From JADKAV01 sp963818505 (GTDB lineage Bacteria; Actinomycetota; Actinomycetes; S36-B12; UBA10799), in the NCBI GenBank assembly GCA_963818505.1, contig CAWFSJ010000001.1, positions 930,001-994,000 of the forward strand: 64,000 bases of DNA, in the 5' to 3' direction. The notes below the pieces were generated by a model, which worked only from the letters and a program-made list of their open reading frames with translations, did not search any database and was not told the DNA's origin. Shown piece after piece: positions 1 through 8,668 of the stretch; within the stretch, counting starts at the first letter, position 1, and each line of letters starts with the position of its first letter. A program made the position numbers and the translations under genes.

Positions 1-1034
1 ATGATGTAGACGACCAAGGTGTTGTCCAGCGTTCCCAGATCGTCCAGCGCGTCGATCAGGCGGCCGATGTGGTGGTCGGTGTGTTCCAGGAACGCCGCGT
101 AGACCTCCATCTGCCGCGCCAAGACAGGCTTCAAGAGCTCCGGCATGTCGTCCCAGGCGGGGATCTCGTCGTGCCGCGCGGTCAACTCGGCGTCAGCGGG
201 GATGACCCCCAACTCCTTCTGCCGCCCGAACGTGCGCTCGCGCAGCGCATCCCAACCGTCGTCGAAGACCCCGCGGTACTTCTCGGCCCACTCCAGCGGG
301 ACATGGTGCGGGGCGTGAGTCGCCCCGGGCGCGAAGTACATGAAGAACGGGCGATCGGGTGCCAGCGCTGATGACTGGCGCACCCACGCGATCGCCTTGT
401 CCGTCATGTCCTCAGTGAAGTGGTACTCCTCGCTGGCATCGTGCTCGATGGGTGTCGTGCCCTCGTAGAGCGCCGGCGCGAACTGGTTGGTCTCACCACC
501 CAGGAAGCCGTAGAAGTACTCGAAGCCACCGCCTCCCGTGGGCCAGGCATCGAATGGCCCGACCGGACTGGTCTGCCACACGGGGATCTCGTGACACTTG
601 CCGAACTGACCTGTCGCGTAACCGTTGAGCCGCAGCACCTCGGCCAGAGGAGCCGCCGCCTGTGGCCGCACGGATGTATAACCGGGCGCCGACGTGGCGA
701 TCTCGGTGATGGCACCCATCCCTACGGCATGGTGGTTGCGCCCGGTGAGCAAGGCCTGCCGGGTGGGGGCGCACAGGGCTGTGGTGTGAAAGCGCGTGTA
801 CGACAGACCCCGCCCGGCCAGCCGCTCGGCGGTCGGCGTCTCGCACGGGCCGCCGAAGGCACTCGCGGCGCCGAACCCGACATCATCGAGCAGAATCACG
901 AGCACATTGGGCGCTCCCGCGGGGGGCCGCAGACCCTTGATCGGCTCGTACTTGGCGCGCGGGTCTTTCGCGTCTTCGTACACGGGTCCGTCGTAGGGCT
1001 CGTCCGGGATCGGCAGGACGTCGCGCTGGGTCAT
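1..1034 (-). CDS. Arylsulfatase (type I sulfatase), 3' end beyond the window
   Basis: The frame starts at the ATG ending at 1034 and runs off the left edge with no stop, so about 344 N-terminal residues are visible. A hydrophobic strand ending in an Asp-Asp pair (about residues 50-51) fits the metal-binding start of the alkaline-phosphatase/sulfatase fold. The motif C-A-P-T-R at residues 88-92, followed by a TGR, is the sulfatase signature whose Cys becomes formylglycine. The family hydrolyses sulfate esters. The opening, with no signal peptide and a Pro/Asp-rich leader, resembles the large actinobacterial arylsulfatases of roughly 770 residues (family knowledge). The substrate cannot be told from sequence, and no sulfatase-maturating enzyme is in the window. 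No operon partner is visible; the next gene is divergent. Confidence 0.9.
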   Translation of the reverse strand, partial: MTQRDVLPIPDEPYDGPVYEDAKDPRAKYEPIKGLRPPAGAPNVLVILLDDVGFGAASAFGGPCETPTAERLAGRGLSYTRFHTTALCAPTRQALLTGRNHHAVGMGAITEIATSAPGYTSVRPQAAAPLAEVLRLNGYATGQFGKCHEIPVWQTSPVGPFDAWPTGGGGFEYFYGFLGGETNQFAPALYEGTTPIEHDASEEYHFTEDMTDKAIAWVRQSSALAPDRPFFMYFAPGATHAPHHVPLEWAEKYRGVFDDGWDALRERTFGRQKELGVIPADAELTARHDEIPAWDDMPELLKPVLARQMEVYAAFLEHTDHHIGRLIDALDDLGTLDNTLVVYI

Positions 1035-1263
1035 ACGTAAGCTCCTTCGACATTGCTGGCCGAAGATCAGTCGCGTCATTCAGCCCGGATCCATGGAGTG
1101 TAACGATGGATTCGGGGTCTGCCCCCGGGCGCTGCGCGGTCGCGGGTAAAGCCAAGGCTGTTGTCGGGCCGTGGCGGCAGGCGTACCGTGGAGGTTGTAG
1201 CCGACGAGGGTGGCGTCGGCACCCGCACTCGGATGTTCGGCGCTCCCGGCAAGGGGGTGCGCG

Positions 1264-2403
1264 ATGCGCATCACATCAGCACAGGCTCCTCTCACACGAC
1301 AACACCGCGCCGCGGATAACCTTCACTTCATGCACGCCGGCGCCGTCGTGGCGTCCGGATTGCTGCTGGCTTTCCTGGCCCCCGCCGGATCCGCGTCCGC
1401 CTCAGCAGGGCCCCAGGGCGGCGACACCGGGTTGGATCGGGCACAACTTGGCGCCTCGACGACTATTGGCGCCAACCTCAACACCGCCGCCCACCAGCCC
1501 GAGTTCACGTGCGCCGACGTCGCCGTATCGAATGGCCGGCCCCCGTCGTCCTGCATGGTTTCCTACATCGGGACATCTCCCAACACCTTGTCGCCGCCGA
1601 CCAGCGGCACAGTCACAACGGTGCGGGTCCGGTCCGGGTCGGTCGGTGGACCGATGCGGATCAACGTCATCCGCTTCCTGTTCCAACAGACGGGCAATCC
1701 GTCGTACCCGCTCACGGCGGGCCCCTTCCTAGAGGTGTACGGACCGCAGTTCACATCCGCGCCGAATGCGGTCACAACGGTGCCGGTGAATCTCCCGATG
1801 ACGGTCACAGGAACACCGGACCCGTCCGACCTGACGACGATCCAGACCATCGACGTCCTAGCCCTCGAGTTACTGGACTCGAAGACCACCGTCCCAGTGT
1901 TCGATAGCCCCGGGGTGTTGAGCTACCCGTCTGTTCCCGGTCCGACGTCCATTGGGGTCCCCGCTCCCAGCCCGAACACGTTGCAGACCTTCCCGACCGT
2001 CAACGCCGGTGTCTTCATGAACGCCGATTTCACCACCTCAGCGCAGCCTGGTGGGACACCTCCAGGCGGGACGCCCCCTGCCACAGCGACGCCAACAGTT
2101 ACCGTTCCTGCGTCACCGCTGAGGGTGCGAAATGGCTCGGTGGGTGTACCCGTTAACTGCGTTGGCGCGGACTGCCAAGGCCATTTGACGCTCGGTCCGC
2201 GAGTTGCAGCGATCACCGCGAAGGCGAACGTGTACGGCAAGAAGGCGTTCACGGTGCCGGCAGGGAGTACCAAGACGGTCCGCGTGAAACTGACGAAGGT
2301 CGGGCGTAAGGCTCTTGGAAAGCACAAGCGACTCCGGGTCACGGCCACGGTGCGCTTCACCAATGGTCAGACGCAAACATTCCCGCTGACCCTGAAGAGG
2401 TAG
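1264..2403 (+). CDS. Secreted protein of unknown function with Pro/Thr linker and basic C-terminal domain
   Basis: Predicted 379 residues. The ATG at 1264 follows an AAGGGGG ribosome-binding stretch at 1251-1257. An in-frame ATG at 1330, just before the hydrophobic signal-peptide core, is the alternative start. The signal core and an Ala-rich cleavage region lie around residues 23-48. A region of about 200 residues rich in Thr, Val and Pro follows, then a GGTPP-type repeated linker. The last ~100 residues are a Lys/Arg/Val-rich beta-type domain with two Cys (V-N-C and D-C-Q) that ends in a basic tail. Similar C-terminal modules occur in many actinobacterial exported proteins of unknown role (family knowledge). 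I do not recognise the main domain. It stands alone on the plus strand. Confidence 0.75.
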   Translation: MRITSAQAPLTRQHRAADNLHFMHAGAVVASGLLLAFLAPAGSASASAGPQGGDTGLDRAQLGASTTIGANLNTAAHQPEFTCADVAVSNGRPPSSCMVSYIGTSPNTLSPPTSGTVTTVRVRSGSVGGPMRINVIRFLFQQTGNPSYPLTAGPFLEVYGPQFTSAPNAVTTVPVNLPMTVTGTPDPSDLTTIQTIDVLALELLDSKTTVPVFDSPGVLSYPSVPGPTSIGVPAPSPNTLQTFPTVNAGVFMNADFTTSAQPGGTPPGGTPPATATPTVTVPASPLRVRNGSVGVPVNCVGADCQGHLTLGPRVAAITAKANVYGKKAFTVPAGSTKTVRVKLTKVGRKALGKHKRLRVTATVRFTNGQTQTFPLTLKR

Positions 2404-2504
2404 CGCTCACGGAATACGGGCCTGGCGGACCGACGACGCCGTCTTGCCTAGCAGGTACGTTTCGGGGATGGCGCCATCCGATCCGGTGCGCCTACCCTCG
2501 CAAC

Positions 2505-3050
2505 ATGCTCAAACGAACCGGCGCTCTTGTGCTCGCATTGTCCATGTCGCTGGCACCCGCCGCAGCGGCCAAGAGCAACCCCGAGAACGACAGACTTCCC
2601 CCCACCGCGAACGCCGGGTACTTCCTCGGCTATCCCAGTCCGACGTACTCCTGGCACGGCTGCACGAAGACCTCCACTGCCCGCGCGACTGCCACGCCTA
2701 TCGAGGGCGAACCGCCGCTCGTCAAGGGAAGCAAGCAGAACGCGGTCACTTTCACAATTGGTACCACCGCACCATACGTGTCGTGGCAGGTGAAGAACGG
2801 CTGGAGAATCTGCGGAGTGCAGGTCAGCGCCGTGCTGGACAATGCCAACGTCAGTTCGATGCTGCTTGCCGAAGCTGGCTACACCTCAGGGCCAAAGAAG
2901 GGCTCGACGTCGAGGTCGGGAACCGAGACGATCCAGGTGAGCATCCCGACGAAGGGGATCGGCCGACAGGGCTTCGAGGAGTTCGAAGGGCAGACCTTCT
3001 CCATGCGCTCCATCCGTCAGGTCGCCGTCTTCGTGAAGAAGGCCAAGTGA
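2505..3050 (+). CDS. Secreted protein of unknown function
   Basis: Predicted 181 residues. A classical signal peptide occupies residues 1-22 (M-L-K-R, a hydrophobic core, then A-A-A-A-K). The mature part has two Cys, at W-H-G-C and R-I-C-G, which could form a disulfide. The pattern is beta-rich and ends in a Lys-rich tail. No obvious ribosome-binding site precedes the ATG, so translation may be leaderless, which is common in actinobacteria. The gene is flanked by another secreted-protein gene and the RDD gene on the same strand, with gaps of 101 and 179 bp. I do not recognise the family. Confidence 0.7.
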   Translation: MLKRTGALVLALSMSLAPAAAAKSNPENDRLPPTANAGYFLGYPSPTYSWHGCTKTSTARATATPIEGEPPLVKGSKQNAVTFTIGTTAPYVSWQVKNGWRICGVQVSAVLDNANVSSMLLAEAGYTSGPKKGSTSRSGTETIQVSIPTKGIGRQGFEEFEGQTFSMRSIRQVAVFVKKAK

Positions 3051-3229
3051 ACGTCGTCGAACGCTAGCCAGCGTCTGCATCGGGGAAGCGAAGGGAGACC
3101 CAGATACCCGCGGGCACGGTCTGACTCGTCTACGACCGCGCAGACAAACGCGTTACGGGCGTCGACATTGATCAGATGTCGCCGCGCGCGAAACCGGCAC
3201 TTGGACTTCCGGGGGCGTAGCCTGCCAGA

Positions 3230-5017
3230 GTGACGCCGCCACCGGACTCTGACCGCGGACTGCGCTCAGTCGTGCGCCGAGCTGCCGGGGGCGCACGCGA
3301 CGTCGCGGACAGTGCGTTCGACGCGACGGTCGGCCGCGTCGGTCACTCCGTGGGTGAGGCGGCTCTTGAGGCGACCAATGCAACCGCTCAGCAGGTAATC
3401 GAGGACCTTGAGCCGTACCTGATCGCGGAAGCAATTCCCAGAATCGTTGAGGGCATCACGCCGTACCTCACTGAAGAGCTGGTTCCAGAAGTCCTGAACG
3501 GTCTCACCGAACACCTCACCACCGTCACCGTGCCCGTGGTCGTCGACGGCGTCTCCGGACATCTGGTCGAGGTCACGATTCCCCAAGTCGTCGCCGGCGT
3601 GACGCCGCGCTTGGTGGACGACCTGCTGCCGCGTTTGCTGAGCGACATGCAGCCGTATCTGGAGCAGGAACTGGTGCCGCACATTGTCGATGGATTGACT
3701 CCGTATCTCGAGCAGACGATCGCCCCCCAACTCGTCGACGCCCTGATGCCCAAGATCCGCGACCAAGTCGCCCCCGACCTCCTCGACGCACTCATGCCCC
3801 GCATCCAAACCGACATCGCACCCCAACTCGTCGACGCCCTGATGCCCAAGATCCGCGACCAAGTCGCCCCCGACCTCCTCGACGCACTCATGCCCCGCAT
3901 CCAAACCGACATCGCACCCCAACTCGTCGACGCACTCATGCCCAAGATCCGCGACCAAGTCGCCCCCGACCTCCTCGACGCACTCATGCCCCGCATCCAA
4001 ACCGACATCGCACCCCAACTCGTCGACGCCCTGATGCCCAAGATCCGCGACCAAGTCGCCCCCGACCTCCTCGACGCCCTCATGCCCCGCATCCAAACCG
4101 ACATCGCACCCCAACTCGTCGACGCCCTGATGCCCAAGATCCGCGACGAAGTCGCCCCCGACCTCGTCGACGCCCTGATGCCCAAGATCCGCGAAGAGGT
4201 GGTGCCGCAGGTATTGGACGACATCGTGGACGACCCGCGTATCCGCGATCTCATCCGGGAGCAGAGTCAGGGCCTCTTCCTCGACGCGATCGAGGGATTC
4301 CGCGGGACCTTGGCGGGGGTCGATTCGCTGGTTGACGGTGTGGGCAGACGTTTGATGCGGCGTCCGCCGCGTCCCGTGACCGAGACAGCGCTGGAACTCG
4401 TTCTCGCCGAGACATCACCTGATGACACCAAGCCCGTGCGGTTGGCGCTGGATGACCTGGCGAATCAACGGGCCATCTGGCGTGCGCTGCCCGCCCCACC
4501 CGCGCCGCCCGGGCGAAGCTTCACTTATGCGGGAGCGGTGACTCGGCTTCTCGGTCTGGGGATCGACCTGCTCGTGGTGGGTTACCTGAACACGGTCCTC
4601 TTCTCGACCCTTGCAGGTCTGCTGGATTCGCTGTTCTCAGGGTCGCCACCGGCATGGCTGGCACTGACCTTCGTGGCCATCGCCGCTGCGGTCATACCCA
4701 GTTATTTGGGTTTCTGCTACTGGGCGCTCGGCAGATCCTTAGGCATGGGTATCGTCGGCATCCGTGTGTGCACCCCAGATGGCAGGCGGCCAGGGTTCGT
4801 TCGCGCGATGGTCCGTGCCTGGGTTGGGATGGTGGGGCTGGTCTTCTGGATCGCTACCGGCGCCATCTCGATCTTCGATAGCAAACGACGCAGCCTCCTG
4901 GACATCTTGGTGCACACCGAGGTGCGCTATTCCGTTCCAGAGACCCAACAGCGCCGCCACGTTCGCGACGCGGTCCAGGAGCAGCGAGAGTCGTCGGGTA
5001 CTTCGGGCGTTGGTTAG
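3230..5017 (+). CDS. RDD-family membrane protein with a 17-copy 16-residue repeat array
   Basis: Predicted 595 residues from a GTG start. Residues 60-331 are seventeen consecutive 16-residue units with a conserved Pro near position 3 and another near position 11, and a hydrophobic residue-Val/Leu-Asp ending, as in LMPKIRDQVAPDLLDA. Units 1-7 are diverged and units 8-17 nearly identical. The C-terminal ~160 residues hold three hydrophobic segments and the Arg/Asp pattern of the RDD membrane family (LLGLGIDLLVVGY, LGRSLGMGIVGIRV, RRSLLDIL). RDD proteins are small membrane proteins proposed as transporters or chaperone-like factors; their roles are mostly unknown. The array resembles periodic amphipathic domains and could be extended or membrane-lying. 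The stop codon is inside a 68-bp palindrome. Confidence 0.85.
   Translation: MTPPPDSDRGLRSVVRRAAGGARDVADSAFDATVGRVGHSVGEAALEATNATAQQVIEDLEPYLIAEAIPRIVEGITPYLTEELVPEVLNGLTEHLTTVTVPVVVDGVSGHLVEVTIPQVVAGVTPRLVDDLLPRLLSDMQPYLEQELVPHIVDGLTPYLEQTIAPQLVDALMPKIRDQVAPDLLDALMPRIQTDIAPQLVDALMPKIRDQVAPDLLDALMPRIQTDIAPQLVDALMPKIRDQVAPDLLDALMPRIQTDIAPQLVDALMPKIRDQVAPDLLDALMPRIQTDIAPQLVDALMPKIRDEVAPDLVDALMPKIREEVVPQVLDDIVDDPRIRDLIREQSQGLFLDAIEGFRGTLAGVDSLVDGVGRRLMRRPPRPVTETALELVLAETSPDDTKPVRLALDDLANQRAIWRALPAPPAPPGRSFTYAGAVTRLLGLGIDLLVVGYLNTVLFSTLAGLLDSLFSGSPPAWLALTFVAIAAAVIPSYLGFCYWALGRSLGMGIVGIRVCTPDGRRPGFVRAMVRAWVGMVGLVFWIATGAISIFDSKRRSLLDILVHTEVRYSVPETQQRRHVRDAVQEQRESSGTSGVG
3407..4222 (+). repeat. Coding array of seventeen 16-codon units
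   Basis: Translating the RDD gene in steps of 48 bp from 3407 gives seventeen units sharing Pro, hydrophobic and Val/Leu-Asp positions. The first seven keep the pattern but differ strongly in sequence. The later ones alternate two unit types (…KIRDQVAP… and …RIQTDIAP…). Confidence 0.9.
3719..4198 (+). repeat. Five tandem 96-bp DNA repeats
   Basis: Five head-to-tail 96-bp copies begin at 3719, 3815, 3911, 4007 and 4103. Copies 1-4 differ only at a few third-codon positions (GACGCC/GACGCA, CTGATG/CTCATG). The fifth diverges in its 3' half. The length is a multiple of three, so copy-number change would keep the reading frame. Confidence 0.9.
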
Positions 5018-5080
5018 AGGTTGTGCTGTTGGTTAGCGAATCCACGCGTGTTTTTGCTAACCAACAGCACAACCTCTAAC
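5013..5080. repeat. 68-bp interspersed palindrome, copy 1
   Basis: Two 25-bp arms (5013-5037 and 5056-5080) are perfect reverse complements, opening GTTAGAGGTTGTG and closing CACAACCTCTAAC, around an 18-bp loop containing ACGCGT. The TAG stop of the RDD gene is inside the left arm. The same element recurs at 21214 and 49086. A run of five T lies in the loop, not after the stem, so it is not a standard intrinsic terminator. Confidence 0.95.
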
Positions 5081-5160
5081 GCGGGCGGGGTGCGCGGGCG
5101 GGGTGCGCGGACGCGGGCACGGTCGGGCGGGGTGCGCGGACGCGGGCAACGCGGTCGGCT
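5081..5160. repeat. GC-rich direct repeats beside palindrome copy 1
   Basis: A very GC-rich stretch contains GGGCGGGGTGCGCG three times, at roughly 5083, 5096 and 5125. The last two copies are each extended by GACGCGGGCA. The repeats directly abut the palindrome. No function can be assigned; replication slippage is the simplest source. Confidence 0.7.
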
Positions 5161-5258
5161 CGGGCCGGCCACCCGGGCCCCACCCCGACCAAAGAACACG
5201 CTCAGTGAGCGCGCCTCTCAGCGGCGAGTCACCGGAAGGCTTTGAAGTTGCATCCCGT

Positions 5259-5528
5259 ATGCCAGCGCGAGTCGTATCAAACCCTGAGTGGGGTGCAAGC
5301 GCGACAGTCGAGCGTGAGTTGCCACTAGGCGACGACTTCCTGCTGGGCGGCTTCGCGCTGGGCCTGGTGTTCGCCACACTGGCGGTCATTGCCTTCGTGA
5401 GGCGACGACGCACGTCCCGGATCGTGATCGTCAATGCTGGCGTCGCGGTGGGTTTCGCGGCGCTGGTCCGCAGAATCGATCCGCTGGCCCGGCCTTGGCG
5501 CGGAGAGGCTCGCACGGGTGCTGCTTGA
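5259..5528 (+). CDS. Small membrane protein of unknown function (start uncertain)
   Basis: Predicted 89 residues from the ATG at 5259. The frame stays open upstream to 5103, but that part is translated GC-repeat DNA and is unlikely to be protein. A clear transmembrane segment (DDFLLGGFALGLVFATLAV) is followed by a stop-transfer Arg cluster (R-R-R-R) and a second weaker hydrophobic stretch. No good ribosome-binding site sits at the proper distance from this ATG. I do not recognise a family. The gene lies between the palindrome/repeat region and a secreted-protein gene on the same strand, so it may be an actinobacterial orphan or a remnant. Confidence 0.45.
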   Translation: MPARVVSNPEWGASATVERELPLGDDFLLGGFALGLVFATLAVIAFVRRRRTSRIVIVNAGVAVGFAALVRRIDPLARPWRGEARTGAA

Positions 5529-5576
5529 CGCCGTCAGCCCTGCACCGTAGCGTGAACGGATCTTGGGAGGTTGATC

Positions 5577-6125
5577 ATGCGCACTGCCGTGGCCGCCGCG
5601 CTGCTATTGGCGCTGGCATCGCCGAGCGCCGCTCATGCGGACTCCTACACAGTCGTGGACGACGTCGGTGAGATCTTCGTTGGACCGGAGATCTCCGACG
5701 TGGCTTCGGTCACGGTCACATACTCCGCCAAGCGCCTCCGAATCGTGACCACTCATGTCTCATGGCGCTCGCAATGGCGAGCACAGAAAGCGGCCTCCGG
5801 AGGCAGGATCACGTTCAAGCGGGGTGGGACGTTTGTGATCTTGCCTAACGTCACGGGGCGTCGCTCCTTGCTCTACACGCTCAAGAGCTTTCGCGCCCGC
5901 AACAGCGGCGGGTCGAACCCCCTGCCCTGCAAAGGCTGGGGCTACGGGGTCAACGAGACCGAACTCACGACCGAGATGAGTGTCCCGTTGCGGTGCTTCG
6001 GCTTCGCAAAGGCGCCCTCAAGCGTGAAGGTGCTACCGCTGCACGCGTTGAAACCCACGCAGTACGGGGCCGCCCCTGTGACCGACCCGGTCGAAACAAC
6101 GCCCTGGATCAACTACTCGGCGTAG
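5577..6125 (+). CDS. Secreted protein of unknown function
   Basis: Predicted 182 residues. The start is fixed by GGGAGG at 5565-5570, six bases before the ATG at 5577; the in-frame TTG at 5571 is too close to the ribosome-binding site. The signal peptide is M-R-T-A-V-A-A-A-L-L-L-A-L-A-S-P-S-A-A-H, with cleavage after Ala-His-Ala. The mature chain is beta-rich with one Cys pair (L-P-C-K and L-R-C-F). Its 3' end overlaps the converging beta-lactamase-family gene by 17 bp. The family is not recognised. Confidence 0.7.
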   Translation: MRTAVAAALLLALASPSAAHADSYTVVDDVGEIFVGPEISDVASVTVTYSAKRLRIVTTHVSWRSQWRAQKAASGGRITFKRGGTFVILPNVTGRRSLLYTLKSFRARNSGGSNPLPCKGWGYGVNETELTTEMSVPLRCFGFAKAPSSVKVLPLHALKPTQYGAAPVTDPVETTPWINYSA

Positions 6126-7374
6126 GACTGGCCGCTCCCCCGGCCGGGTCGCCTCCGGGTACCGCCGAGGCTCCGTACAGGGCGGCGATCACTGTCTTAC
6201 CCAGGACCACTGCGGCGTTCTCGCCGTCGACCGGCGAGGCGGACAGGTTGGCGAAGATGATGATCGTGTTCTGGTCCTTCGAGTCGCGCGCCATGAACGA
6301 TGAGAAGCCGGGCAGCTGCCCGTCATGGCCAAACAGGTTCGGGGCGAACTGCGCGATACCCAAGCCATAACTCACCGGTGCTCCCGGAGCGATCGGCTGA
6401 AGACTGTCCATCCGGATCTTCTGCATCTGCGCATCCAGCAGGCCGCCGTCTACGAGCGCGTCAACGTATGTTGCAAGCTCATCGGCCGTCGAGATCGCAC
6501 CGCCGGCAGTCCAAGCCCAGGACGGGTTGGCATCGGTGTAATCGATCGGCTTCAGGGAGCCGTCCAGCGCCGCTGGCAGATCGGCCTTCGGCACCGCGTA
6601 CGACTCGATGGTCTCGACGTTCGTGCCGAACTGGTAACCCTGCGGGTGGGGATCCGGCAAGGTCGACTCGTCGGGCAGCGGCAGCGCTGTACGGGTCAGA
6701 CCCAGTGGCTTGTAGATCCGCTCCTCGAAGGCCTGTGTGGCCGACATCCCGGTCAGCTTCTCGATGACCAGGCCGAGCAGGACGATGTTGGTGTTGCTGT
6801 AGTCGTACTCCTGACCGGGCTGCGCGTTCTGCTTCTGCGAGAACGCGATGTCCAGCAGCTCTTGGGGAGTCCAAGCCTTCTGCGGCTCTTTGTCCAACGT
6901 CTCGTTGAACTTCTTGTCAAACGTGTAGCTGAACAGCCCGCTGCGCATCTCCGACAGGTTCGCGATGGTGATCTCGTCGCCGTTGGGCACACCCTTCACG
7001 TACTTCGAGATCGGATCGTCGAGCGCGAGCTTGCCCTCCTGGGCCAATTGCAGGATCACGGTCGAGGTCATGGTCTTGGTGTTGCTGCCGATGCGGAAGG
7101 TGTCGTCCAGACTCACCGGCACATCCTGTTCCAGATCCGCGGTCCCGAACGTCGCCTGCCAGTCCCCCTGGTCACGCGACCTGATGAGGATGCCAACTCC
7201 GGGGATCGCGTTGGCCTTCATGACCTCGGGGATCTGCTGTTCGAGGCTGGCCTGATAGGCCGGAGCGGGCGCCGACGGCGATCCCGATGGGTCCGGGTCA
7301 CTGGCTGAGGAGCACCCCGCCACCACGGCCAACGCAACGAATGCTCCAACAATGATCGAGGGTTTGCGACGCAT
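6109..7374 (-). CDS. Lipoprotein serine hydrolase, beta-lactamase/DD-carboxypeptidase (class C) fold
   Basis: Predicted 421 residues from the ATG ending about 7374; a GTG further upstream (7431) would only lengthen the N-tail. A lipobox (V-V-A-G-C, Cys 21) predicts a membrane-anchored lipoprotein on the outer face, followed by a Ser/Pro/Ala linker. All three motifs of the family are present: S-N-T-K (Ser 97, Lys 100), Y-S-N (192-194) and H-D-G (350-352). Such proteins act as DD-peptidases, esterases or beta-lactamases on cell-wall peptides or drugs; sequence alone does not decide. The C-terminus is a Pro/Gly/Ser tail. It converges on the preceding secreted-protein gene with overlapping ends. 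Confidence 0.9.
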   Translation of the reverse strand: MRRKPSIIVGAFVALAVVAGCSSASDPDPSGSPSAPAPAYQASLEQQIPEVMKANAIPGVGILIRSRDQGDWQATFGTADLEQDVPVSLDDTFRIGSNTKTMTSTVILQLAQEGKLALDDPISKYVKGVPNGDEITIANLSEMRSGLFSYTFDKKFNETLDKEPQKAWTPQELLDIAFSQKQNAQPGQEYDYSNTNIVLLGLVIEKLTGMSATQAFEERIYKPLGLTRTALPLPDESTLPDPHPQGYQFGTNVETIESYAVPKADLPAALDGSLKPIDYTDANPSWAWTAGGAISTADELATYVDALVDGGLLDAQMQKIRMDSLQPIAPGAPVSYGLGIAQFAPNLFGHDGQLPGFSSFMARDSKDQNTIIIFANLSASPVDGENAAVVLGKTVIAALYGASAVPGGDPAGGAASPTPSS

Positions 7375-7477
7375 CAATAACCTCACATTTGTGGCGGGTG
7401 TGGCCGAAGTCGTGAGTCTATCCACATGCACTCGCCGCGGGGCAACTCGTGTCGTACCCCCGTTCTAACGTGTCGTC

Positions 7478-8581
7478 ATGAATCAGGTGGTGGTCGAAGC
7501 CGTGGACGTGATGCAACACGCCGACGCGGATCCGCTGGTGGTGGCCAGGGCGTGCGAGACGGTTATCGCCCATGCCCACGCCCGCCAGTTGGCGGCCATC
7601 AGGCAGGTATGCGAGGAACTGCCGTCCGTGTTCGACCCCCGCGGGCAACTGTGCGATCCGGCTCCCGCGGAGATCGCCTGCGCCTTGGCCTGGACCCCCG
7701 CCACCGCCTCGCGGCGGGTGGACCTGACCCATGACCTCCACGACAACCTGCCCGACGTCCTAGCAGCTCTGGCCGATGGCATCATCGATCTGGGCAAAGC
7801 CGAGGAGATCGCCAACGGCAGCTGCGGATTACGCGAAGAACTGCGCAGCTTGCTGGCCGGGCTGGCCATCGACTACGCGCAAACCCACACCCGTGGACAA
7901 CTACGCGCCTGGCTGGCCCGCCAACTGGCAAAGCTCGACGAGCAGGCTGCGGCGAAACGCCGCCGGGTCGCGCGCACCAACCGGCGGGTCTGGGTGCAAC
8001 CGGAGGCCGACGGCATGGCCACCCTAGGGGCCTATCTGACCGCCGAGGAAGCCAAAGCCTGCCTGCAAGGCCTCAATAGCGGCCTTACCGACCATGAAGG
8101 CGGCGTGGATGCCGCCCGTGCCGACACCCTGGTCGCCCGGATCACCGGCACCGAGCCCGGCACGCCGGTGCCGGTGCAGGTCCTGATCACCGCCAACGGA
8201 CCCGAGCTGGCCGGCTACGGGCCGCTATCGGGCGAGCACGCCACCGACCTGTGTGACGGCGCGCCGCGCACGATCCTTCGCCCTCCACCGGCCGCGCGCA
8301 TCGCTTACCGCCCTGGCCTCGGGCTGACCCGCTGGGTGAAAGCCCGCGACCGCCACTGCCGCTTCCCCGGCTGCCGACGCCCCGCAGCCAATTGCGACCT
8401 CGACCACCTGATCCCCCACCCCACCGGTTCAACCACCACCACCAACCTGGCTTGCCTGTGCCGCTATCACCACCGCCTCAAGACCCACACCAGCTGGGAA
8501 GTCCGCGCCGGTCCCAACGCAGCCCTGGAATGGACAAGCCCCCGGGGCCGCAAATACACAACGACCCTGGACGACCCCTAA
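7478..8581 (+). CDS. DUF222 / HNH endonuclease-domain protein (13E12 family)
   Basis: Predicted 367 residues. The N-terminal ~250 residues are the helical DUF222 domain (long Ala/Arg-rich helices, R-A-W-L-A-R-Q-L). An HNH domain follows at 290-335: two Cys (C294, C299) in H-C-R-F-P-G-C, the core C-D-L-D-H (306-310), Asn 323 and the final C-R-Y-H-H (328-332). The layout matches the REP13E12 family, present in several to many copies in actinobacterial genomes. A role in DNA cleavage or mobility is assumed for the family but rarely shown. Start spacing from the divergent hydrolase gene is about 100 bp. No terminal repeats mark it as a mobile unit here. Confidence 0.9.
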   Translation: MNQVVVEAVDVMQHADADPLVVARACETVIAHAHARQLAAIRQVCEELPSVFDPRGQLCDPAPAEIACALAWTPATASRRVDLTHDLHDNLPDVLAALADGIIDLGKAEEIANGSCGLREELRSLLAGLAIDYAQTHTRGQLRAWLARQLAKLDEQAAAKRRRVARTNRRVWVQPEADGMATLGAYLTAEEAKACLQGLNSGLTDHEGGVDAARADTLVARITGTEPGTPVPVQVLITANGPELAGYGPLSGEHATDLCDGAPRTILRPPPAARIAYRPGLGLTRWVKARDRHCRFPGCRRPAANCDLDHLIPHPTGSTTTTNLACLCRYHHRLKTHTSWEVRAGPNAALEWTSPRGRKYTTTLDDP

Positions 8582-8668
8582 CGGGTCGAGTAGTCGCTGG
8601 ACTGCGGAAGGCCGTGATTGCTGCCGACAACAAGAGCAGACCCATCCGCGCGACGTCCGGGGGTACAG

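Noticed and set aside
3719..4198. Possible CRISPR array
   Set aside because: The repeats are 96 bp, directly adjoining with no spacers, and inside a coding frame.
5013..5080. Palindrome as an ordinary intrinsic terminator
   Set aside because: The T-run lies in the loop, not after the 3' arm, and the same 68-bp sequence recurs elsewhere. Termination may still occur by another route.
5021..5245. Open frames that read peptides from the palindrome on either strand
   Set aside because: They start at a TTG inside the repeat and result from the repeated DNA itself, not conserved proteins.
7478..8581. DUF222/HNH gene as a mobile intron or intein
   Set aside because: It has a normal stand-alone start and stop and no splice junction or terminal repeats.
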